From Flavobacterium sharifuzzamanii (GTDB lineage: Bacteria; Bacteroidota; Bacteroidia; Flavobacteriales; Flavobacteriaceae): a stretch of 64,000 bases of DNA. The notes beneath the pieces are model-generated. The model was not told where the DNA came from. It made no database searches and saw only the letters and a list, made by a program, of their open reading frames with translations. The stretch spans positions 558,001-622,000 of the forward strand of contig NZ_QJGZ01000042.1 of NCBI RefSeq assembly GCF_003254585.1, read 5' to 3'. A program made the translations under genes and the position numbers. Shown in pieces: positions 42,230 through 50,371 of this stretch; the first letter of the stretch is position 1, and every line of letters starts with the position of its first letter.

Positions 42230-42918
42230 TTTTTGAAAGCTGGTTACAGCAACTAACTCAATTTAATCTATTCTGGCTCTTTGTTTTCTTTTTACTAGAA
42301 AACTTAGTGTTAGTTGTTTTATCTGTTTTAATTGGAAAAATAATAGAACCAGAAAATACTATTTTAAAGAATAAAGATCGAAAATGGATACTTTCTACAT
42401 TGCTTTGCAACACATTTATTACTCTAATAGGTTTTGAATTATATCGCTACGGAATCTTAAAAGTAGATTTTTCAGCGTCTCTTAAACTTTTCATTTTTGA
42501 TACACTTTTATTGATTCTTTTGATGGATCTTTTCATGTTCATTTTTCATTTTCTGGTTCATCATTTAAAATGGATGTACCCGATTCATAAGCTGCATCAT
42601 ACACATGTAGAAACCAATGTTTACAGTTTGTATGTTCTTCATCCTATTGAAACTTTAGGTTTTGGATTTATTTGGCTGTTTTTAATTACGCTTTTGAAGT
42701 TTAATTATTTGAGTATCATCATTTATTTGATTCTAAATCTTTCTTATGGAATATTTGGGCATTTAAAAAAAGACATTTTTCCGTCTTTTTGGTACAGCAA
42801 TTACTTCACAAAATGGATTTCGACCACTAAATTCCACAATGATCATCATAAAAATGAAACTCATAATTATGGTTTTTACTTTACAATCTGGGATAAAATT
42901 TTCAAAACCATAATTTAA
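42226..42918 (+). CDS. Fatty acid hydroxylase/sterol desaturase-family membrane protein
   Basis: A 230-residue protein with four or more membrane segments. The histidine clusters FHFLVHHLKWMYPIHKLHHTH (about 106-126) and FHNDHHKNETHNYGF (about 205-219) follow the HxxxH, HxxHH and HxxHH di-iron pattern of the family. These enzymes hydroxylate or desaturate lipid chains; in flavobacteria a carotenoid or fatty acid substrate is possible. Its start codon lies inside the last codons of the sirtuin gene (4-base overlap). The biochemical tie to the sirtuin is not obvious. Confidence 0.85.
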   Translation: MIFESWLQQLTQFNLFWLFVFFLLENLVLVVLSVLIGKIIEPENTILKNKDRKWILSTLLCNTFITLIGFELYRYGILKVDFSASLKLFIFDTLLLILLMDLFMFIFHFLVHHLKWMYPIHKLHHTHVETNVYSLYVLHPIETLGFGFIWLFLITLLKFNYLSIIIYLILNLSYGIFGHLKKDIFPSFWYSNYFTKWISTTKFHNDHHKNETHNYGFYFTIWDKIFKTII

Positions 42919-42954
42919 GCATCAATATAGCTTTCAGAAGTTTTAACAATACCT

Positions 42955-42962
42955 TATATTTG
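42955..42962 (+). promoter_or_regulatory. Candidate -7 promoter box of purB
   Basis: TATATTTG matches TAnnTTTG. The last TTG of this box coincides with an apparent upstream start codon at 42960, so that start is unlikely. Confidence 0.5.
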
Positions 42963-42986
42963 CACCTTTCGAAAAACAACATAACA

Positions 42987-44333
42987 ATGACTACTCTAAA
43001 CGAATTGAATGCTATATCGCCAATTGATGGAAGATATAGAAATAAAACTCAAAATTTAGCACCTTTCTTCTCTGAAGAAGCTTTAATAAAATACCGCGTT
43101 TTGGTTGAAGTGGAATACTTCATTGCTTTATGCCAAATTCCATTACCTCAACTACAAGGTATTGATTCTAGTTTATTTGAAAGCTTGAGAAACATCTACA
43201 AAAACTTCTCAACTGAAGATGCTCTTTGGATTAAAGAAACAGAAAAAGTAACCAATCACGACGTAAAAGCGGTTGAATACTTTATTAAAGATGCTTTTGA
43301 GAAATTAGGTTTATCCCAATACAAAGAGTTCATTCACTTCGGATTAACGTCTCAAGATATTAACAATACTGCCATTCCTCTTTCTACAAAAGAAGCGTTT
43401 GAGCAAGTTTATATGCCAACTTTAATTGCTGTAATTGCAAAATTAAAAGAATTAAGCGTTGAATGGAAAGACATTCCAATGTTAGCTCGCACGCACGGAC
43501 AACCTGCTTCTCCTACTCGCTTAGGTAAAGAAATCTTGGTTTTCGTAGAGCGTTTAGAAGAGCAAATGCGTTTGTTATTCAACATTCCATTTGCTGCTAA
43601 ATTTGGAGGAGCAACAGGAAACTTCAATGCACATCACGTAGCATACCCGCAAATTGACTGGAAACAATTCGGAAATAAATTTGTTGAAACTGATCTTGGT
43701 CTAAAGCATTCTTTCCCAACCACTCAAATTGAGCACTACGATCATTTTGCAGCTTTCTTTGATGCTTTAAAAAGAATCAATACGATTATTATCGATTTAG
43801 ATCGCGATATCTGGACGTACGTTTCAATGGATTATTTTAAACAAAAAATCAAAGCTGGAGAAATTGGTTCGTCTGCAATGCCGCACAAAGTAAACCCAAT
43901 TGATTTTGAAAACTCTGAAGGAAACTTAGGAATTGCAAATGCTATTTTCGAACACTTAGCTGCTAAATTACCTATTTCAAGATTACAGCGTGATTTAACT
44001 GATAGTACCGTTTTACGTAATGTTGGTGTTCCTTTCGGACATACAGTTATTGCTTTTGAGGCAACTTTGAAAGGTTTAAATAAATTGCTTTTAAACGAAA
44101 GCAAATTTGCTGAAGATTTAGAGAAAAACTGGGCTGTAGTTGCTGAAGCGATCCAAACTATTTTACGTCGTGAAGCATATCCAAATCCGTACGAAGCTTT
44201 AAAAGGTTTAACAAGAACAAATGAAGCAATCGACAAAAATGCAATTCATAATTTTATTGCGACTTTAGAAGTTTCTGATTCCGTTAGAGCCGAATTATTA
44301 GCTATAACTCCTAGTAATTACACAGGAATCTAA
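42987..44333 (+). CDS. purB: Adenylosuccinate lyase
   Basis: A 448-residue protein. FGLTSQDINNTAIPLS, ARTHGQPASPTRLGKEI and the signature GSSAMPHKVNPIDFENSEGN (near 280-300) match the fumarase/aspartase superfamily, with catalytic histidine in TxxTHGQ and the flexible serine loop in SSAMPHKxNP. It removes fumarate from SAICAR and adenylosuccinate in purine synthesis. The reading frame opens from a TTG at 42960 inside the -7 box, so the ATG at 42987 is preferred. It ends at a strong terminator. Confidence 0.96.
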   Translation: MTTLNELNAISPIDGRYRNKTQNLAPFFSEEALIKYRVLVEVEYFIALCQIPLPQLQGIDSSLFESLRNIYKNFSTEDALWIKETEKVTNHDVKAVEYFIKDAFEKLGLSQYKEFIHFGLTSQDINNTAIPLSTKEAFEQVYMPTLIAVIAKLKELSVEWKDIPMLARTHGQPASPTRLGKEILVFVERLEEQMRLLFNIPFAAKFGGATGNFNAHHVAYPQIDWKQFGNKFVETDLGLKHSFPTTQIEHYDHFAAFFDALKRINTIIIDLDRDIWTYVSMDYFKQKIKAGEIGSSAMPHKVNPIDFENSEGNLGIANAIFEHLAAKLPISRLQRDLTDSTVLRNVGVPFGHTVIAFEATLKGLNKLLLNESKFAEDLEKNWAVVAEAIQTILRREAYPNPYEALKGLTRTNEAIDKNAIHNFIATLEVSDSVRAELLAITPSNYTGI

Positions 44334-44355
44334 GAAAAATACCAAATATTTTACC

Positions 44356-44390
44356 AAAAAAAGCTATCTTTATCGAGATAGCTTTTTTTT
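44356..44390 (+). terminator. Rho-independent terminator of purB
   Basis: AAAAAAGCTATCT and AGATAGCTTTTTT arms around TTATCG, followed by T residues. Confidence 0.88.
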
Positions 44391-44504
44391 ATTAAATCTA
44401 GAGGCAAATCCAGATTACACTCCTTTTATTTTAATTGGAGCTAATGAAATTTCATTTGAAACAAAAAGTTGGATCAGCCGCTTAAAAAAACACCTCTTTT
44501 TTAT

Positions 44505-46778
44505 ATGATTGCATTAAATGCCGCTGCAGAAACCACACACCACTTACAACCTTTAATTAGTGATTTAGGATTAATCCTGATGACTGCCGGAATTGCCGTT
44601 CTATTATTTAGAAAAATGAAACAGCCTTTGGTTTTGGGCTACCTGATTGCAGGATTTTTAGCTGGAAACCATTTTGATTTTTTTCCATCGATAAGCGACA
44701 TGAAAAGTGTCGAAGTCTGGGCAGAAATCGGGGTTATATTTTTACTTTTTAGTTTAGGACTCGAATTCAGCTTTAAGAAACTAATGAAAGTTGGAGGAAC
44801 TTCATCTGTCACCGCCATAACACAGATTTTGTTTATGACCGTAATTGGTTACGCAGTCGGGCAATGGATGGGCTGGGGAAAAATGGATAGTATTTTCTTG
44901 GGTGCAACACTTTCTATTTCGTCAACAACCATTATCATAAGAGCGTTTGATGAATTGGGGGTAAAAGGAAAAAAGTTCGTCGGGATTGTTTTCGGAGCTC
45001 TAATCGTAGAAGATATCGTTGCCATCTTAATGCTCGTTTTACTATCCACTATTGCGGTTAGCGATCAGGTTTCTGGTACCGAATTACTGCAATCTGTCTT
45101 AAAATTAATCTTCTTTTTAATTATCTGGTTTTTAGGAGGGATTTTTATTATCCCAACTATTTTCAAAAAAGCAAAACATCTCTTAACAGACGAAATGCTG
45201 CTGATTATCTCTTTGGCATTATGTTTAATGATGGTAATTTTCGCTTCAAATGTAGGTTTTTCTCCTGCATTAGGCGCTTTCATAATGGGGTCAATTATTG
45301 CTGAAACTACGATGGCTGAAAAAATTGAGCATTTAATTCAACCTGTAAAAGATTTTTTTGGAGCTGTTTTCTTTGTATCGGTGGGAATGTTAATCAATCC
45401 GGTTACTTTGGTTAATTACGCGCTTCCTGTTGCTATAATTACTTTATTGACCATATTCGGAAAAGCCTTTAGTTCTTCTATCGGAGCATTAATTTCTGGT
45501 CAGCCTTTAAAACAATCTGTTCAAACCGGAATGAGTTTGGCGCAAATTGGAGAGTTTTCCTTTATTATTGCCACTCTCGGAATGTCTTTAAAAGTTACAA
45601 GCGATTTCTTATATCCAATTATTGTGGCTGTATCTGCAATTACCACATTTACAACTCCTTTCTTAATTAAATATTCAGAAGGATTTGCTCTATACTTAGA
45701 GGCTAAAATGCCTAAAAGATGGGTAAAAAACATTAACCGTTATAGTGTGAATGCACAAGCAATTAAGTCTGTCAGCACTTGGCAGATTGTTCTTCGCTCA
45801 TCTATTACGCAAATCATTCTTCACACAATCATTATTACTGCCATTATATTATTATCATCTAAATTTGTAGCTCCATTGGTTGCCGACACAAGATTCGGAA
45901 ACACTTTAGCTGCGTTATTGACTCTGGTTGTAATTGCTCCATTTTTATGGGCGCTTTCGCTTCGTCGTGTAAAAGTAGATGAAGTCGAGACGCTATGGGA
46001 AGAACGCAAATATCGTGGAGCACTTTTAATGCTCATCTTAATAAGAATGAGTCTTGGTTTATTCTTTGTTGGTTTTTTACTGAATATTTTCTTCTCTCCT
46101 TTAGTGGCTTTCGTAGCACTTATCATCGCAATCGGAGCTTATCAAATTTTTCCTAAGAAACTAAATGAGCAATATCATAAAATTGAAAATCACTTTTTGA
46201 AAAACCTCAACGATCGTGAAAACAAAAAAATCGACAGAAGATACGCTAATTTAATGCCGTGGGACGGACACATGTCTTTTTTCGAAATTAAAAAAGAATC
46301 TAATTTGGTTGGTCAGACTTTACAGGAACTCAAAATTCGTGAACAACTAGGAATCAACATTGCTTATATTAAAAGAGGTGAAGTGACAATTCCAATTCCG
46401 ACCAAAACCGAACGATTATTTCCAGGCGATGAAATTTGCGTAATTGGAACTGACGCACAAATCGCAGAATTCACAAAATTCTTAACTCAAAACGAAACAG
46501 AACCACCTACAAAAGTAGAGGAAACCGATATTGTTTTGAGACAGCTTGAAGTTTCTCAAGACGAATTCGTCCAAAAAAGCATCGGACAATTTAGAGCTAA
46601 AACAGACGGAATGGTCGTAGGAATTGAACGAAACGGAAACCGTATTCTAAATCCAGAATCTAGCCTAATATTAGAAAAAGATGACATTCTCTGGGTTGTA
46701 GGAGATAAGAAAAAAATGAATGCTTTGATGGCTTTTGAAGGTGCAAAGGTTCAAAGGAATAAAGGTTCAAAGGAATAA
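44505..46778 (+). CDS. CPA2-type cation:proton antiporter with two RCK_C domains
   Basis: A 757-residue protein. About 12 helices of the Na+/H+ exchanger fold (LISDLGLILMTAGIAVLLF onwards) with SLGLEFSFKKL and SISSTTIIIRAFDELGVKGKKFVG lead to a second group of helices, then two C-terminal TrkA_C (RCK_C) domains (about 600-680 and 685-755). It lacks the central TrkA_N domain of KefB, so it is a Kef-like variant that probably exchanges K+ for H+ under ligand control. The frame opens at a TTG at 44469, but the ATG at 44505 gives a more usual start. The last residues, GAKVQRNKGSKE, are encoded by a phrase repeat. Confidence 0.87.
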   Translation: MIALNAAAETTHHLQPLISDLGLILMTAGIAVLLFRKMKQPLVLGYLIAGFLAGNHFDFFPSISDMKSVEVWAEIGVIFLLFSLGLEFSFKKLMKVGGTSSVTAITQILFMTVIGYAVGQWMGWGKMDSIFLGATLSISSTTIIIRAFDELGVKGKKFVGIVFGALIVEDIVAILMLVLLSTIAVSDQVSGTELLQSVLKLIFFLIIWFLGGIFIIPTIFKKAKHLLTDEMLLIISLALCLMMVIFASNVGFSPALGAFIMGSIIAETTMAEKIEHLIQPVKDFFGAVFFVSVGMLINPVTLVNYALPVAIITLLTIFGKAFSSSIGALISGQPLKQSVQTGMSLAQIGEFSFIIATLGMSLKVTSDFLYPIIVAVSAITTFTTPFLIKYSEGFALYLEAKMPKRWVKNINRYSVNAQAIKSVSTWQIVLRSSITQIILHTIIITAIILLSSKFVAPLVADTRFGNTLAALLTLVVIAPFLWALSLRRVKVDEVETLWEERKYRGALLMLILIRMSLGLFFVGFLLNIFFSPLVAFVALIIAIGAYQIFPKKLNEQYHKIENHFLKNLNDRENKKIDRRYANLMPWDGHMSFFEIKKESNLVGQTLQELKIREQLGINIAYIKRGEVTIPIPTKTERLFPGDEICVIGTDAQIAEFTKFLTQNETEPPTKVEETDIVLRQLEVSQDEFVQKSIGQFRAKTDGMVVGIERNGNRILNPESSLILEKDDILWVVGDKKKMNALMAFEGAKVQRNKGSKE

Positions 46779-46887
46779 AGGTTCAAAGGAACAGAGGCTC
46801 AAAGGTCTCAAAAAGAAAAGGCTGATATTTTTCCATTTGGAAAAATATCAGCCTTTAAACTTTGTCCCTCTGTTCCTTTGAACCTTT
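46745..46887. repeat. GTTCAAAGG phrase repeat with nested terminator, overlapping a gene end
   Basis: Three copies of AAAGGTTCAAAGGAA-type phrases with a 16-base period span 46743-46790. AAAGGTTCAAAGGAACAGAGG (46777-46797) pairs perfectly with 46867-46887. Inside, 46817-46835 pairs perfectly over 19 bases with 46838-46856. The antiporter stop codon (46776-46778) lies in the left arm region, and the peroxiredoxin stop at 46899 is 12 bp beyond the right arm. The inner stem is probably the terminator for both convergent genes. Confidence 0.75.
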
Positions 46888-46898
46888 GTCCCTTAAAG

Positions 46899-47537
46899 TT
46901 ATTTATTCGGCTGCGGAGTCAATCTCAAATAAGGTTTTATTGGCGTATGTCCTTTTGGGAATTTTGCTGGAATATCGCTATCTGGAATTGCTGGCGCAAT
47001 TACAACATCTTCTCCATCTTTCCAGTTGGCTGGCGTTGCAACGCTATAGTTTGCTGTCAATTGTAAACTGTCAATTACACGAAGTAATTCATCAAAATTT
47101 CTTCCTGTTGAAGCTGGATAAGTCAATGTTAATTTGATTTTTTTATCTGGTCCGATAACAAAAACAGAACGAACTGTAAATTTATCACTTGCGTTTGGAT
47201 GAAGCATATCGTATAGATTTGCCACTTTTTTATCCTCATCTGCAATAATTGGAAAATTTACTTCTGTATTTTGAGTTTCGTTGATATCTTTAATCCACTC
47301 TTTGTGCGAGTCTAAACCATCTACACTGAGAGCAATAACTTTAGTATTTCTTTTTTTGAATTCTGGCACATAGTTCGCCACAGTTCCCAATTCAGTAGTA
47401 CAAACTGGAGTAAAATCTGCTGGATGCGAAAATAAAACACCCCACGAATCTCCTAACCATTCGTGAAAATTAACAGGTCCTTGAGTGGTTTCTGCGTGAA
47501 AATCCGGAGCTATATCGCCTAATCTTAATGTTGACAT
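46899..47537 (-). CDS. 1-Cys peroxiredoxin (Prx6 type)
   Basis: A 212-residue peroxiredoxin. LFSHPADFTPVCTTELG (35-51) holds the peroxidatic cysteine C46 in PVCTTE, and no other cysteine exists, so it is a 1-Cys enzyme. VIALSVDGLDSHKEWIKDI, NFPIIAD and the C-terminal region (SLQLTANYSVATPANWKDGEDVVIAP, then GHTPIKPYLRLTPQP) match the Prx6 group. It reduces hydrogen peroxide and lipid hydroperoxides using a small thiol. Bacillithiol, made by bshC in this window, is a possible reductant, but this is an inference. It is convergent with the antiporter gene across a nested hairpin. Confidence 0.95.
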   Translation of the reverse strand: MSTLRLGDIAPDFHAETTQGPVNFHEWLGDSWGVLFSHPADFTPVCTTELGTVANYVPEFKKRNTKVIALSVDGLDSHKEWIKDINETQNTEVNFPIIADEDKKVANLYDMLHPNASDKFTVRSVFVIGPDKKIKLTLTYPASTGRNFDELLRVIDSLQLTANYSVATPANWKDGEDVVIAPAIPDSDIPAKFPKGHTPIKPYLRLTPQPNK

Positions 47538-47649
47538 AATTTCATTTTTTTAGTTCATCTAAAATTAACCAAAAAAAGCATATAGAAAACATTGATTTTC
47601 TTAAAAAAAGTTAAAATCCTACTTTGTCGATATAATTAGTATTTTACTA

Positions 47650-48561
47650 CTAAATAAAGCTGAGAACAAAATACCAGAAAGCAAGTGTTATAAAGGAAAT
47701 CGGAATTCCGAAACCGATCATCATACTGCTTAATTTTGGCTTTAATCCGTAAGTTGAAGCAAGAATTGCACCTGTAATCATTGGTGCCATAGCAGTTTCC
47801 ATTATCGTAATTTTTATAACTTCAGAATGCTGGTTAAAAATGAAAACATAAAGCACAAAAATTACAAAAGGAATCAACAGCAATTTAAAGAAAAGTCCAA
47901 GTCGCAAAAACTTCCAATGCTGGCTTTTTCGATCAAAAGTCAATTGCAAACCGACAGAAAGCAAAGCTAAAGGCGTTACTAAACTTCCGATTTTCAGTAA
48001 TACAGATTGGATATTTTCATTTAAATTATAATCGAAAATATTCATCAGGCATGCCAAAACAAACATCAGAAATGGCGGAAACGTGATGATTTTTTTTAAA
48101 ATCCCTAATGCGTTCGGACTTCCTTTAGAATAAAAAGCGGCGGTAAAAACACCAAGTGTCGAAACCACTACAAAAGTTCCAGGCTGATCAACTAGAACAG
48201 CCGTCTCCAAACCTTTCTTTCCAAACAAAGCTTCGATAATCGGATAACCTAGAAAAGAGCTATTGCTTAAGCCAGCCGTTAGAATCAAACATCCTATCAA
48301 TTTATTCGACCAGCCATTTCTTCTTCCTAAAAAATGAAAAAAAATAAAAGCCAAAATATAAGTAATCCACCCTGCTCCTATCGGAAACAGCAACTCGCTG
48401 CTCCATTTTATTTTAGGAATATGATATAAAGTAATCGCTGGAAGACAGAAATAAATAACAATTTTATTGAGCGTCTTATAGATATGAGTAGGAAACTGTT
48501 TTACATGCTGAAGAACTAAACCCAGCGAAAGAAAGAGAAATATTAGTATAAAGTTGTTCAT
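47650..48561 (-). CDS. AEC family transporter (auxin efflux carrier-like)
   Basis: A 303-residue integral membrane protein with 10 hydrophobic segments and the fold of PIN/MdcF-type carriers. The first half has FILIFLFLSLGLVLQHVKQFP and TLNKIVIYFCLPAITLYHIP, and the middle has GLSNSSFLGYPIIEALFG with the conserved NxxFLGxPI segment of the substrate site. The second half has APMITGAILASTYGL. Members export organic anions or auxin-like acids. It is a single gene with no partner nearby, and no substrate can be deduced. Confidence 0.85.
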   Translation of the reverse strand: MNNFILIFLFLSLGLVLQHVKQFPTHIYKTLNKIVIYFCLPAITLYHIPKIKWSSELLFPIGAGWITYILAFIFFHFLGRRNGWSNKLIGCLILTAGLSNSSFLGYPIIEALFGKKGLETAVLVDQPGTFVVVSTLGVFTAAFYSKGSPNALGILKKIITFPPFLMFVLACLMNIFDYNLNENIQSVLLKIGSLVTPLALLSVGLQLTFDRKSQHWKFLRLGLFFKLLLIPFVIFVLYVFIFNQHSEVIKITIMETAMAPMITGAILASTYGLKPKLSSMMIGFGIPISFITLAFWYFVLSFI

Positions 48562-48667
48562 ATCATGACTTCAGCACAAAAATAGGAAATAATAAATTGA
48601 TGAATTGAACAAATTATCGTCTCTCTTTGAGTTTTTTGTTACTTTTAATATGTAATTCTAAAAATCT

Positions 48668-49234
48668 ATGCAGCAAATAAGGGATAATCTTGAACTAATG
48701 ACCAAACTTTCTGATGAAGACTGGAACATATTTTCTTCAAAACTCATTCGTCAGGAATTTTCAAAGAAAACAGCAATACTTCAAACTGGTTATTTAGAAA
48801 ATTATCTTTCATTTATAGAAAAAGGAATTCTTAGATATTATGTTCCTTCTGAGAATAGAGACTTAACGTTTACTTTTGTATTTGATGGTGAGTTTACAAG
48901 CGGATACGATTCATTTATTACAAGATTGCCCGTAAACTACACTATAGAAGCTCTTGCAGACACAATCCTTTCGCGCATTTCTTATGATGACCTTCAAGAT
49001 ATTTATACTGAAACTAAAATTGGCAATACTATTGGCCGATTAGCAAGCGAAGGGTTATTTATTAAAAAGTCTAAGAGAGAGCTGTCTTTACTAAACGATT
49101 CTGCAGAACAGCGATATCTTAATTTATTCACAGAACAGCCTCATTTAATACAAAAAATTCCGCAAAAATACCTTGCCTCTTACATTGGCATTACTCCGCA
49201 AGCTTTAAGCCGAATTAGAAAACGTATTTATTAA
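48668..49234 (+). CDS. Crp/Fnr-family transcriptional regulator
   Basis: A 188-residue protein. The N-terminal cyclic-nucleotide-binding-like domain has FSKKTAILQTGYLENYLSFIEKGILRYY and FTFVFDGEFTSGYDSFITRLPVNYTIEAL. The C-terminal helix-turn-helix, YLASYIGITPQALSRIRKRIY, closes the protein. There are no cysteines for an iron-sulfur cluster. Short proteins of this kind regulate neighbouring genes in Bacteroidota. The DoxX gene starts 58 bp downstream in the same direction and is the natural candidate target or cotranscribed partner. Confidence 0.9.
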   Translation: MQQIRDNLELMTKLSDEDWNIFSSKLIRQEFSKKTAILQTGYLENYLSFIEKGILRYYVPSENRDLTFTFVFDGEFTSGYDSFITRLPVNYTIEALADTILSRISYDDLQDIYTETKIGNTIGRLASEGLFIKKSKRELSLLNDSAEQRYLNLFTEQPHLIQKIPQKYLASYIGITPQALSRIRKRIY

Positions 49235-49292
49235 CCCAGGTTCATTGTTTTAGGTTTCTTTACTGTGCAACTTTGTATAATAAAAAAAAGAT

Positions 49293-49757
49293 ATGGAAAC
49301 CTTAATTATACTTTTTGGAGTTTTTATTGCAACGCTACTTATTATTTGGCTTACAGCTAAACGGCTAGAGCTAGCATTCGCTGGTAGAGTAGCCATATCA
49401 GTTATGCTAGTATTTACTGCTATAGGCCATTTTGTTTTTGCTAAAGGAATGGCAATGATGATCTCTTTTTTGCCTTTTGCAAATGCCATTGTGTTTATTA
49501 CAGGAATTATAGAATTAATTGCTGCAATTGGATTGCTACTGCCAAAAACTAAAATCCTTACAGGGAAACTGCTTATTCTATTCTTTATCTTACTCCTACC
49601 CGCTAACATTTATGCCGCAAGCCATAATATCAATTTACAGAATGCCGACTATACTGGCAAAGGTTTATCGTACTTATGGATCAGAATACCAATGCAACTT
49701 CTTTTTATAGCATGGGTATATTTTTCTTCACTAGGAATCAATCAAAAATCAAAATAG
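49293..49757 (+). CDS. DoxX-like membrane protein
   Basis: A 154-residue protein with four membrane segments: METLIILFGVFIATLLIIWLT, RVAISVMLVFTAIGHFVFAKGMAMM, FITGIIELIAAIGLLLPKTKIL and GKLLILFFILLLPANIYAAS. The GHFVFAKGM and FITGIIELIAAIGLLLP pieces match the DoxX/DUF4260-type family whose members occur beside stress genes. It follows the Crp/Fnr regulator and ends at a hairpin terminator. Function unknown. Confidence 0.75.
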   Translation: METLIILFGVFIATLLIIWLTAKRLELAFAGRVAISVMLVFTAIGHFVFAKGMAMMISFLPFANAIVFITGIIELIAAIGLLLPKTKILTGKLLILFFILLLPANIYAASHNINLQNADYTGKGLSYLWIRIPMQLLFIAWVYFSSLGINQKSK

Positions 49758-49763
49758 TCAATC

Positions 49764-49806
49764 AGGAAAATGTATGTCATATATAATTAATAATGTACAT
49801 TTTCCT
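49764..49806 (+). terminator. Hairpin terminator after the DoxX gene
   Basis: AGGAAAATGTA (49764-49774) pairs perfectly with TACATTTTCCT (49796-49806) across an AT-rich loop, 7 bp after the DoxX stop. Confidence 0.6.
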
Positions 49807-49885
49807 TTAGTTTATTTTGTAATTTTAATTGGTTTAATTAATTTTTAGTTAAAATTGTTTTTTGAGTTACAAAAAGATGTAAATT

Positions 49886-49904
49886 TGTAACATATTTTAT
49901 TACA
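49886..49904 (+). promoter_or_regulatory. Candidate Rrf2 operator 1 with overlapping promoter
   Basis: TGTAACATATTTTATTACA lies 2 bp before the Rrf2 start codon and overlaps a TAAATTTG -7 box (49880-49887). The same sequence with two changes recurs at 50336-50353 before the oxidoreductase gene. A longer inverted repeat, GTTACAAA...TTTGTAAC, spans 49866-49891. Confidence 0.55.
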
Positions 49905-49906
49905 GT

Positions 49907-50314
49907 ATGATTTCAGGTAAATTTGCCATAACGATTCACATTCTTACTTTGCTCCATAAATTCCCAAATGATTATTTGTCATCGGAATATATTGCGGGTA
50001 GTATTAATCTAAATCCTGTTTTGGTTCGAAAAGAAATTGCCAATTTAAAAGCACACCATATTGTAGAAAGTAAAGAAGGAAAAAATGGAGGTACAAAATT
50101 GGCAGTAAACGCCGCTGAACTGACTTTAAAACAAATATTTGAAATGACCTTTGAAACCATTGGTTTAGGTTTTGCAAAGAACCAGCCGAATCCTGATTGT
50201 CCTGTTGGAAAAAACATCAATCAGCATTTGGAAGTTTTATATAGCGAAATGAATCAAAACGTCAGCAAACAGCTGGAAGGAATTTCATTGGAAGATTTTT
50301 CGAATCAGTTTTAA
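49907..50314 (+). CDS. Rrf2-family transcriptional regulator
   Basis: A 135-residue winged-helix protein. ISGKFAITIHILTLLHKFPNDYLSSEYIAGSINLNPVLVRKEIANLKAHHIVESKEGKNGG (2-62) is the Rrf2/IscR helix-turn-helix and wing. The single cysteine in NPDCPVG cannot hold an iron-sulfur cluster, so it differs from IscR and resembles YwnA-type redox or ligand sensors. It regulates itself and the adjoining NAD(P)-binding oxidoreductase, as the shared 18-base site upstream of both suggests. Confidence 0.9.
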   Translation: MISGKFAITIHILTLLHKFPNDYLSSEYIAGSINLNPVLVRKEIANLKAHHIVESKEGKNGGTKLAVNAAELTLKQIFEMTFETIGLGFAKNQPNPDCPVGKNINQHLEVLYSEMNQNVSKQLEGISLEDFSNQF

Positions 50315-50335
50315 AACTATTTTTTTAACCTAAAC

Positions 50336-50353
50336 TGTAACATTTTTTATTAC
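50336..50353 (+). promoter_or_regulatory. Candidate Rrf2 operator 2
   Basis: TGTAACATTTTTTATTACT matches the site before the Rrf2 gene over nearly its whole length and lies 18 bp before the oxidoreductase start, supporting joint control of both genes by the Rrf2 protein. Confidence 0.55.
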
Positions 50354-50371
50354 TAAATAAATTTATATATT

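Noticed and set aside
43832..44236. 134-residue minus-strand frame
   Set aside because: It is antisense to the conserved purB coding region and has no recognisable motif.
46743..46790. Three near-identical 16-base units that resemble a small CRISPR array
   Set aside because: Units abut with no unique spacers, they are only about 16 bases and part of them codes for the antiporter C-terminus; no cas genes are present.
49250..49609. 119-residue minus-strand frame
   Set aside because: It is antisense to the DoxX-like gene, which has clear membrane helices and follows its regulator.
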